DNA of 14,234 nucleotides, from assembly GCA_946631805.1 (NCBI GenBank), contig CAMPAJ010000014.1:1-14234 (forward strand), read 5' to 3'. The translations under genes and the position numbers were made by a program. Each line of letters begins with the position of its first letter. Position 1 is the first letter of the stretch. The notes beneath the pieces are model-generated. The model searched no databases and was not told the origin of the DNA. It saw only the letters and a program-made list of their open reading frames with translations. Of the stretch, positions 7,427 through 13,073 are shown one piece after another. Origin of the DNA: an uncultured Eggerthellaceae bacterium. GTDB taxonomy: Bacteria; Actinomycetota; Coriobacteriia; Coriobacteriales; Eggerthellaceae.

Positions 7427-7432
7427 GAAGCA

Positions 7433-7438
7433 ATTATA
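7433..7438 (-). promoter_or_regulatory. TATAAT -10 box of the candidate small RNA
   Basis: A perfect TATAAT stands on the minus strand about 7 bp upstream of the proposed 5' end (near 7426). No -35 hexamer close to consensus is visible at 16-18 bp spacing, so the promoter is plausible but not certain. Confidence 0.4.
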
Positions 7439-7594
7439 GGAAACCGTTTTGAATTGCATGTGACGGGGATTTGTGCAAATTGCGGAAAGTGCCGTAACTT
7501 CTACGTTACTTTTCTCTATTTTGCCTGCTCTTAGCATAGTTCTATTAGAAGACCCCGCTTGATGGGCGGCAGCAACCACCGCAAAACGTCCGGG

Positions 7595-8410
7595 CTAGCA
7601 GCCTGCCTTCCTCTTCCACAATGCGTTATTGGTTTCGAGCCAGCTCTCGATGGTGCCCGTGTCGAAGCCCTCGGCCGGGTCGATGACGAGCGCGTACATT
7701 TCTTCCTCTTTGAGCACGGCATCGAGCGCATCCGTGAGCTGGATTTCGCCGCCCACGCCCGGCTCCACGTCGGCCAGCAGCTCCATCACGCGCGCGCTCA
7801 GCAGATAGCGGCCGAACACGGCAAGGTTAGACGGCGCCTCGGCGGGATCGGGCTTCTCGACAAGCGAATCGACCTTCCACACGTCGTCAGAAACAGCCTG
7901 GCCGGCAATCACGCCGAAGCGCTTGACATCCTCATGTGGGACGGGCATGACCGCGATGACGCTCGCGCCGCCATGCGCGTCCGAAATCTCCTGCATGCGC
8001 GGCAGCATCTCATTGCCAGGCACCAGCACATCACCGAGCAGCACATAGAACGGCTCGTCGCCCGTCTTTTCGGCAGCACAGCGCACCGCATGGCCCAAAC
8101 CGAGCGCTTCTTCCTGATACACGTAGCTCACGTTCATATTGCCCACGCGTTCAACCTCGTCGGCATATGAATCTTTGCCGCGCTCGCGCAGTAGCGCAAC
8201 GAGCTCGGGATCGGGCGCGAAATGCTCCTCGATGGACTTCTTCGAGCGGCTGTTGATGATGACGACCTCGTCAGCGGCGCTGGCCAAGCCTTCCTCGACA
8301 ACATACTGGATGGCCGGACGGTCAACGACAAGCAGCATCTCTTTGGGCTGGGCTTTCGTCGCCGGCAGAAACCTGGTGCCAAGGCCGGCTGCGGGAATAA
8401 GAGCCTTCAT
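7595..8410 (-). CDS. galU: UTP--glucose-1-phosphate uridylyltransferase
   Basis: GalU makes UDP-glucose from UTP and glucose 1-phosphate in the cytoplasm, feeding cell-surface polysaccharide and galactose metabolism. The 271-aa product has the nucleotidyltransferase signature GLGTRFLPATKAQPKEM at 9-25, QEEALGLGHAV at 99-109, the metal-binding region LLGDVL at 124-129, RFGVI at 164-168, VEKP at 184-187, GGEIQLTDA at 220-228 and GFDTGT at 248-253. It is slightly shorter than the usual 290-300 aa, mainly at the C-terminus. The ATG at 8410 has AAAGGA about 6 bp upstream. It is divergent from veg; a 29-codon ORF precedes it by 15 bp. Downstream lies the candidate small RNA and a terminator. Confidence 0.95.
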   Translation of the reverse strand: MKALIPAAGLGTRFLPATKAQPKEMLLVVDRPAIQYVVEEGLASAADEVVIINSRSKKSIEEHFAPDPELVALLRERGKDSYADEVERVGNMNVSYVYQEEALGLGHAVRCAAEKTGDEPFYVLLGDVLVPGNEMLPRMQEISDAHGGASVIAVMPVPHEDVKRFGVIAGQAVSDDVWKVDSLVEKPDPAEAPSNLAVFGRYLLSARVMELLADVEPGVGGEIQLTDALDAVLKEEEMYALVIDPAEGFDTGTIESWLETNNALWKRKAGC

Positions 8411-8425
8411 GGGCTATCCTTTCGG

Positions 8426-8515
8426 TCAATTTGAATCATTCGAAGGGCATGCACGACGCTTGCCGGTTGCACGCACCAACGCAATGGCGAGCAAGGCCTC
8501 TTTGTCCATCGCCAT
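8426..8515 (-). CDS. Possible leaderless upstream ORF of galU (29 aa)
   Basis: A 29-codon ORF starts MAMDKEALLAIALV and ends 15 bp before the galU ATG, with the galU Shine-Dalgarno right after its stop. The GATAAT box at 8523-8528 puts the likely transcription start at or next to the first base of this ATG, so it would be translated without a leader, which is common in actinobacteria. There is no homology I recognise, and the ORF may be chance. Confidence 0.3.
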   Translation of the reverse strand: MAMDKEALLAIALVRATGKRRACPSNDSN

Positions 8516-8522
8516 TTTATGT

Positions 8523-8528
8523 ATTATC
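8523..8528 (-). promoter_or_regulatory. -10 box of the galU promoter
   Basis: GATAAT on the minus strand is the best -10 box in the galU-veg divergent region; the -35 is weak. Transcription would begin near 8515. I found no equally good box for veg on the plus strand; TTGACC at 8583-8588 is a -35 candidate without a matching -10. Confidence 0.45.
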
Positions 8529-8642
8529 GCAGACAAAACGTGACCTTGATATCGCGTTTTGTTGTAGAGGGTAGAAAATGCCTTGACCTGCATGATACTA
8601 TTGTGCGGATTTGTGTCACGTCATCAGCAAAGAGGTTATGGA

Positions 8643-8996
8643 ATGGACTTAGCTCAGCAAGCTAAATTGATCGATTTTATTCACGATACGCTCGAACCCT
8701 ACGTCGGCCAGAAGCTGCGCGTGCGCGCCAATATGGGCCGCTCCAAGATCATCGAGAGCGATGGCACGCTCACCCAGGTGCACCCTCGTCTGTTCATCAT
8801 GGAAATGGACCGCAAGCGCGGCCGCACGGCACGCCAGTCGTACCAGTATGTCGATGTGCTCACGGGCACGGTCGAGCTTTCGCAACAGGGCGAACCGCTT
8901 TTTGAGCCGTTCGTTATCGAGCCCGAGAACGAACTTCCGCCCATCACGGAAGAAATCGTCGCCGCCGTCAAAGCGGAAGAGCAAATCTTAGCCTAA
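8643..8996 (+). CDS. veg: Veg family protein
   Basis: The 117-aa product matches Veg (PF06257), a small cytoplasmic protein; in Bacillus subtilis it stimulates biofilm formation by countering SinR, and its role here is unknown. Shared features are the N-terminal helix, VGQKLRVRANMGRSKIIESD (compare the [20 protein letters not shown] block), the HPRLFIMEMDR strand and SYQYVDVLTGTVEL (compare SYSYADILTETVEL). It is about 30 residues longer than the Bacillus protein because of an acidic C-terminal tail. The ATG at 8643 has AGAGG 7 bp upstream; the frame is open further back to 8583, but that part is hydrophobic and lacks a ribosome binding site. It stands alone between galU (divergent) and a strong terminator. 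Confidence 0.88.
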   Translation: MDLAQQAKLIDFIHDTLEPYVGQKLRVRANMGRSKIIESDGTLTQVHPRLFIMEMDRKRGRTARQSYQYVDVLTGTVELSQQGEPLFEPFVIEPENELPPITEEIVAAVKAEEQILA

Positions 8997-9018
8997 CGGG
9001 CTTCTCTTTAGTATTTGC

Positions 9019-9055
9019 AAAGCGCCGCGGGCCGCAACCGCGGCGCTTTATTCTC
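9019..9055 (+). terminator. Rho-independent terminator of veg
   Basis: A perfect 12-bp stem (9019-9030 with 9038-9049) and a 7-nt loop are followed by a T-rich end. It begins 22 bp after the veg stop codon. Confidence 0.85.
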
Positions 9056-9113
9056 ATCCAGCATTAGCGCTCGCGTTAAACCTCACGGCCATCCACCAGC
9101 CATTCATCCGCCA

Positions 9114-9164
9114 GCCGTGCGGGCGCCCTCACCAGGGGCGCCCGCACGGCCTCTGTTAATTTTT
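9114..9164 (+). terminator. Second strong hairpin with T tract, upstream of the symporter
   Basis: A perfect 15-bp GC-rich stem (9114-9128 with 9136-9150) with a 7-nt loop is followed at 9160-9164 by TTTTT. The T run starts about 10 bp after the stem, later than in a standard terminator. It may back up the veg terminator or attenuate transcription entering the symporter gene. Between the two hairpins I see no gene. Confidence 0.6.
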
Positions 9165-9292
9165 GGTACGCCGCCGCGCTCAATCGTGTATGCTTTCTAA
9201 CAACGGTGAGGAATCCGAACTGCGCTGTGAGCTCTCTCCCCACCTGCGAACACGCGGCACTATATGGGGCAAAAGCACGGGGACGGACTCTG

Positions 9293-10915
9293 ATGAGATT
9301 CGAAAAACGCTCACGATTATTCGACCTTAAACCTACAAGCATCGACGAGGCATCCGAATGGCTCGTCAACTGCCTCGCGAGTGCCGGGGTGGAAAAAACC
9401 GACCGCCTGCGCACACGGTTGCTGTTTGAAGAAGCGCTCATCAATATGGCCGACCGCTTCGAAGAGGAGCGCGAGGTCTCGGCCTATCTGGAGCGGCACA
9501 ATGGACGCATACGTCTTCGCATCGTCGTGAAGGGCGAGCGCTTCAATCCGCTCAGACCCGAAATCGAAGGCAGCCCAGACGACTGGTCAACTTCCCTCTT
9601 TTCCCTCATCGACATGCATGTTCAATATGCCTATTCCATGGGTTCGAACGTGCTGCGCATGTCGTTGCCCCGACAGTCATGGAATCCGGTGCTCAAGCTC
9701 TGCATCGCCCTCATCGCGGGGGCCGTCATTGGATTTTTGGGCGGCGGGCTCATTCCCGACACGGTGGAAGTGACGTTCAGCAACGCCGTGCTGCAGCCCA
9801 TCGCCGATATGTGGATGAGGTTGCTCCAAGCAATATCGGGACCCATCATCTTCCTCACTGCGCTCACGGCTGCATGGGGAACGAAACGCATCGCAGACTT
9901 CGGTGGCTCAAGAATCACGACAGTCGCTCGATATTTTGGCATCAGCCTCATCGTCACTATAGTGGCCATGCTTTGCTGCTGGCCTTTCTTCCCCAAAGAA
10001 GTTAGCGCCACCATTGCCAACAAGGAATTCCTCACAACCGCGCTCGACACGATTCTGAAAATCGTCCCCGGGAATCTCATCGATCCCTTCAGCGAGGCGA
10101 ACACCCCCCAGCTCTTGCTCATCGCCATCGCCACTGGCTATATACTTGCCACAATGGAATCCAAGATCGGGGAGCTCAAAACCATCATCCAGCAGCTCAA
10201 CCTCCTCGGGCTAACCGTTGCCAAGTATGCCTGCACGCTCGTCCCCTTCTTCGTGGGACTCATGCTCTGCCTCAAGATCTGGACAAACGATACCGCGCTG
10301 CTCGGGACGATATGGCTTCCGCTCGCGCTCTCTGCCGTACTGTCGGGGGCAATCGTCCTGGTTACCTTGCTCGTGGCGTCTGCGTCATTCCGCGTGAACC
10401 CATTGCTTCTTGCAAAAAAGCTCAAGAAGCCGTTCTTCGATGCGCTCAAGCGAGGGACGCTCGATTTCTCGACTGTCGACGACCTTGCCGACTCCTGCAA
10501 GCGATTGCTGGGGATAAACGGGGAATTCGCCCAGACCGTCCTTCCGCAGGGGCTGTTCCTCTACATGCCCACGAGCGCTATTGGCATCTGCGTCTTTGTG
10601 ATGTTTGCTGCGCATACGCAACAAATCCCCGTCGACCAAGCATGGCTTCTTGCGGCGATCATGCTCTCGGTGGTCTTGGCCGTGGCGACCCCTCCCATGA
10701 CGGGCGCCAACCTGCTGTCGTTCGTCATGGCCTTCTCGTATTTGGGCATATCCAACGACGCGCTCTTGGACGTCATGGTGTTCGACCTTATTTTCGGGGT
10801 GCTGTGCATTGGGTTTGACCAGGCAATGTTGCAGCTCGAAACGATCAGCCAAGCGCAGCACATGGGCTTCCTCAACGAGAAGACGCTCCGCGCTCCCCTT
10901 TCTGAATCCAAGTAA
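9293..10915 (+). CDS. Fusion of a degenerate GHKL ATPase-like domain to an SDF dicarboxylate/amino acid symporter
   Basis: The 540-aa product joins two modules. Residues 1-125 resemble the anti-sigma/GHKL ATPase fold (HATPase_c_2): an N-box-like FEEALINMAD at about 45-54, then alternating strands, a G1-like VVKGERFNPL at about 78-87 in place of DxGxGFDP, and STSLFSLIDMHVQYAYSMG at about 99-117 in place of the GLGL-loop helix. Key Asp and Gly of the ATP motifs are missing. From about residue 130 follows a sodium/proton-coupled SDF symporter (PF00375, DctA/GltP type) with multiple helices, PIIFLTALTAAWGTKRIADF, NTPQLLLIAIATGYILATM and a late TPPMTGANLLSFVMAF block. Start chosen at ATG 9293, where GGA stands 5 bp upstream; a GTG at 9206 is in frame without a ribosome binding site. 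Its stop is 5 bp from that of the convergent ROK gene. Substrate unknown. Confidence 0.85.
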   Translation: MRFEKRSRLFDLKPTSIDEASEWLVNCLASAGVEKTDRLRTRLLFEEALINMADRFEEEREVSAYLERHNGRIRLRIVVKGERFNPLRPEIEGSPDDWSTSLFSLIDMHVQYAYSMGSNVLRMSLPRQSWNPVLKLCIALIAGAVIGFLGGGLIPDTVEVTFSNAVLQPIADMWMRLLQAISGPIIFLTALTAAWGTKRIADFGGSRITTVARYFGISLIVTIVAMLCCWPFFPKEVSATIANKEFLTTALDTILKIVPGNLIDPFSEANTPQLLLIAIATGYILATMESKIGELKTIIQQLNLLGLTVAKYACTLVPFFVGLMLCLKIWTNDTALLGTIWLPLALSAVLSGAIVLVTLLVASASFRVNPLLLAKKLKKPFFDALKRGTLDFSTVDDLADSCKRLLGINGEFAQTVLPQGLFLYMPTSAIGICVFVMFAAHTQQIPVDQAWLLAAIMLSVVLAVATPPMTGANLLSFVMAFSYLGISNDALLDVMVFDLIFGVLCIGFDQAMLQLETISQAQHMGFLNEKTLRAPLSESK

Positions 10916-10920
10916 ACCGA

Positions 10921-11898
10921 TTACTTCAAGCCCGCCGCTCCGTCGCCTTTGATCAGGGAAAGCGCGCCGTAGAGCACCGAGTCGTCGCCGAGCGCTGCTT
11001 GCTCGATGCGCACGGACTCGAAAATGGACGGCATGCAGTAGCGCTCGACCTCGGCGCGGATCTCCTCGAGGAAGACGTCTCCGACGGCCTCGATTACGCC
11101 GCCGCCGTAGAGCACGATATCGGGGCTGATGGCGTTAATCATGTTTCCCGTAGCTATGGCGAGGTAGTGGCATGCGCGGTTGACCGCTTCGATTGCAACC
11201 TCATCGCCATGCGCAAGCGCCTTCTTGAGCACTTTGCTCTTGAACACGCCGTTCTCGATCTTGCCGGCCATCTCGGTTTCGCGTCCGCGTGCCGCCTGCT
11301 CAAGAACGTAGGCGCTCATACCGTGCTTGCTCGAGAGCGCCTCGAGGCAGCCGCGCTGCCCGCAATTGCACAGCGGCCCTTCGTCTACCAGCACCATATG
11401 GCCAAATTCAGCACCTTTATAGTCGGTGCCGCAGAACAGCTCGCCATTCAGGATGAGCCCTCCGCCCATACCGGTTCCCACGAAGAAGCCGACTACGTTT
11501 CTAGCGCCCTGCGCCACGCCGTAAGCATGCTCGCCGAGCACGCCCACGTTCACGTCGTTGCCGATGTAGAACGGCGCCCCGTAGCGCTGCGCGATGGGCG
11601 TTCGGATGTCGTAATTGCGCCATGGCAGATTAGGCGAGAACATGACGATGCCGCTCTCGGAATTGATGACGCCCGGCGCGCCCGCCGCTATGGCGTGAAT
11701 CTCGTCGTGCGCGATTCCCGCTTGGGCGAGCAGCTCGTCCACCACGCTCACGATGACCTGCTCGACGTTGCCCATGTCATCGCCTTTGGACTTCGTCTTC
11801 TTCTTTATGCGGCAAACCTGCCGCTCGTCCTCATCGAACACTACTCCGAGGACCTTTGTCCCGCCGATATCCAAGCAAATGTCATATTGAGCGCTCAT
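10921..11898 (-). CDS. ROK family glucokinase
   Basis: This 325-aa cytoplasmic sugar kinase most likely phosphorylates glucose with ATP. Motifs, counted from the Met at 11898: ATP phosphate loop DIGGTK at 10-15, the catalytic base Asp115 in GNDVNVG, GTGMGGG at 141-147, the sugar/zinc segment GAEFGH at 162-167, and the ROK zinc motif CNCGQRGC at 177-184 followed by LEAL. There is no N-terminal helix-turn-helix, so it is a kinase and not a NagC/XylR-type repressor. The ATG at 11898 has AAAGGA about 7 bp upstream; an in-frame start 7 codons earlier is less likely. It follows a truncated beta-glucosidase stub by 22 bp, which suggests it once served beta-glucoside use. It converges on the symporter gene, 5 bp between stops. 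Confidence 0.92.
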   Translation of the reverse strand: MSAQYDICLDIGGTKVLGVVFDEDERQVCRIKKKTKSKGDDMGNVEQVIVSVVDELLAQAGIAHDEIHAIAAGAPGVINSESGIVMFSPNLPWRNYDIRTPIAQRYGAPFYIGNDVNVGVLGEHAYGVAQGARNVVGFFVGTGMGGGLILNGELFCGTDYKGAEFGHMVLVDEGPLCNCGQRGCLEALSSKHGMSAYVLEQAARGRETEMAGKIENGVFKSKVLKKALAHGDEVAIEAVNRACHYLAIATGNMINAISPDIVLYGGGVIEAVGDVFLEEIRAEVERYCMPSIFESVRIEQAALGDDSVLYGALSLIKGDGAAGLK

Positions 11899-11920
11899 GC
11901 GTGATCCTTTCTGTGGCATG

Positions 11921-12019
11921 CTATCCGTATCTGCGCGTGTTCCAGAAATCCTTGCCCGATAAAATGAAGCATTTCTCGGTGAGCGTCATTTGCTCGATGA
12001 CGTGACGGTGCTTCAGCAT
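11921..12019 (-). pseudogene. 5' stub of a glycoside hydrolase family 3 beta-glucosidase
   Basis: A 32-codon ORF reads VIEQMTLTEK then LSGKDFW, the hallmark N-terminus of GH3 beta-glucosidases (usual form: MTLEEKxxLLSGKDFWxT). It keeps a very good GGAGG ribosome binding site 8 bp before the ATG but stops after ...NTRRYG, where the enzyme normally continues for 700 residues or more. The next gene, ROK glucokinase, begins 22 bp later. The simplest reading is that a deletion removed almost the whole enzyme gene and left its translation start. The family call from a short stretch is good but not certain. Confidence 0.7.
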
Positions 12020-12079
12020 GAAGCCCACCTCCTCGTGCAGATACGCGATACGCGTTGCGCTAATTAAGTGTGACTGCTC

Positions 12080-12085
12080 ATTGTA
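12080..12085 (-). promoter_or_regulatory. -10 box upstream of the beta-glucosidase stub and ROK gene
   Basis: TACAAT on the minus strand lies 60 bp upstream of the stub's ATG, with a weak -35. It is the best candidate promoter for the stub-ROK transcript. Confidence 0.4.
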
Positions 12086-12119
12086 CCGTTAATAAGCAAA
12101 GATAACGACGTGCTTCGCT

Positions 12120-12135
12120 CTAGAAGGCGTTCTAG
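12120..12135. promoter_or_regulatory. Inverted repeat, possible operator
   Basis: CTAGAA and TTCTAG form a perfect 6-bp inverted repeat with a 4-bp centre. It lies between the leftward stub-ROK promoter and the rightward promoter at 12164, so it could bind a dimeric regulator serving either side. No regulator gene is visible nearby. Confidence 0.35.
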
Positions 12136-12163
12136 TTATCCGAATTTGCCCCGCAAGCTCACC

Positions 12164-12191
12164 TTGGGTTTTCGGCTCGGTTATCTCTAAT
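12164..12191 (+). promoter_or_regulatory. Possible promoter of the RiPP leader remnant
   Basis: TTGGGT (12164-12169), a 16-bp spacer and TCTAAT (12186-12191) form a plausible sigma-70 promoter, with transcription starting near 12198, ahead of both candidate starts of the peptide ORF. Confidence 0.4.
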
Positions 12192-12241
12192 CAGCGACAA
12201 ACGGGGGATCGGACTTGAACGAACCGAACGAGGAGAGCGCG

Positions 12242-12631
12242 ATGGACGGCGAGACGAAGTGGTTTTTGGTCACGTATAAGGGACATGGAAAACGTAACGA
12301 CTCTACAAGGAGGCACAACTATGACTTCAACGATCTGACACCAGAGCAGCAGGAAAAGGCGAGGGCCTGCAAGACCCCCGAGGAGGTGCTTGCGCTCGCG
12401 CAGGAAGACGGCATCGAGCTCACCGACGAGCAGATCGAAGCCGTATCCGGCCCAGCAGACAACGTTGGACTTCTCCCGCTACCTGCAGAGCAACTTCGAG
12501 GTCGTTGCGGAGGACGGAACGATTTCCTTCGAGCAGGAGCTGGAGCATACGAAGGCATACCTCGCGGTGGAGCAGGCCTGTTACGAGGGACAGGTGTTCG
12601 TGGAATTCGACACGCCGGTCACGTCGTTTAA
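12242..12631 (+). pseudogene. RiPP precursor leader with lost core peptide
   Basis: The ORF contains a double-glycine type (Nif11/lanthipeptide-like) leader: LTPEQQEKARACKTPEEV, then LALAQEDGIELTDEQIEAVSG, ending at the position where the GG cleavage site and core peptide should follow. Instead the sequence at about 12450 changes into DNA encoding, in another frame, a histidine kinase. The rest of this frame, to 12631, is Gly/Arg-rich shadow sequence and not a credible core. The ATG at 12242 has GAGGAG 6 bp upstream; a TTG at 12215 is also possible. A better-looking start, AAGGAGG and ATG at 12321, is one base out of frame and stops after five codons. A product, if made, would be a leader without a substrate peptide. 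Confidence 0.6.
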
Positions 12632-12929
12632 CGTTCCGCCCCTCACGCTGCAGCCCATCGTAGAGAACGCCGTCAAGCACGGCATGGACCCCGATTCGGA
12701 GCCGCTGCAGGTCTCCGTCGCCACGCGCGACCTTGGGTGCGGCGTGCAGATCATCGTGGAGGACAACGGCCCTGGCTTTACGCCGCCCGATGAGGATGAG
12801 CGGCACTTCGCCCTTAACAACGTCCGCGAGCGGCTAAAAGCGCAGTGCGGTGGCACGCTGGAGATCGGAACCCGCGAGGTGGGCGGGACCAGGGTGACGA
12901 TCTTCGTCCCCACGCAGGCATCGCGATGA
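12450..12929 (+). pseudogene. C-terminal fragment of a LytS/AgrC-like sensor histidine kinase
   Basis: In the third plus frame the DNA encodes the end of a His_kinase/HATPase_c protein: TTLDFSRYLQSNFE, ELEHTKAYLAVEQ, IPPL-like NVPPLTLQPIVENAVKHGM (N box), IIVEDNGPGF (G1 box), ALNNVRERL (G2-like, with Gly replaced by Ala) and GGTRVTIFVP at the end. The sensor region and the phospho-acceptor HFxxNxL segment, normally about 25 residues before TTLDFSRYL, are absent. The frame has no proper start: its first ATG (12390) lies inside the peptide leader in a different frame and lacks a ribosome binding site. So it is a non-functional remnant, fused to the leader by deletion. Such kinases often sense peptides or control bacteriocin-like loci. 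Confidence 0.85.
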
Positions 12930-13015
12930 TAACGTTACGACGCGCATCATGGACACAACAAACTCATCGTAGAGCCAGAATTACCTGCGGAAATGTGTTT
13001 GTTTGCAAAAACTAA
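12926..13015 (+). other. Short ORF overlapping the kinase stop; possible response regulator start remnant
   Basis: An ATGA overlap joins the kinase stop to a 29-codon ORF beginning MITLRRAS. Kinase and regulator genes often overlap in this way, but after the first three residues nothing resembles a receiver domain. It may be the scar of a deleted regulator gene, or chance. Confidence 0.2.
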
Positions 13016-13073
13016 CTCTAGCGGCCGTACCACAGCACTTGCCGGATGCTGGAACCCAGCAATTCGTTCCCGG

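Larger units (their letters stand above)
6925..7594. other. Non-coding region between galU and the methyltransferase operon
   Basis: This gap of about 670 bp has no convincing protein gene. Its right half holds the candidate small RNA (about 7306-7426). At 7140-7168 a plus-strand TTGACC-N17-TAAGGT resembles a promoter, but no gene follows it. A minus-strand TATCAT at 7067-7072 could serve the methyltransferase operon but lacks a good -35. Near 7493-7509 a short hairpin (GTAAC/GTTAC) is followed on the plus strand by a T-rich stretch, weak as a terminator. Confidence 0.5.

Noticed and set aside
7354..7428. Plus-strand 24-codon ORF starting MMRCLG with AAGGAGG upstream
   Set aside because: The ribosome-site-like sequence is the complement of the repeated 10-mer of the small RNA, which occurs twice; the ORF overlaps three hairpins and no plus-strand promoter or terminator fits.
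9206..9292. GTG at 9206 as the symporter start
   Set aside because: No ribosome binding site and 29 extra residues without domain character; the ATG at 9293 is preferred, though a -10-like TATGCT at 9189-9194 keeps the GTG possible.
12390..12929. The kinase fragment as a complete 179-aa gene starting at 12390
   Set aside because: The ATG is inside the peptide leader in a different frame, has no ribosome binding site, and the first 20 codons are Arg/Ser-rich shadow sequence.
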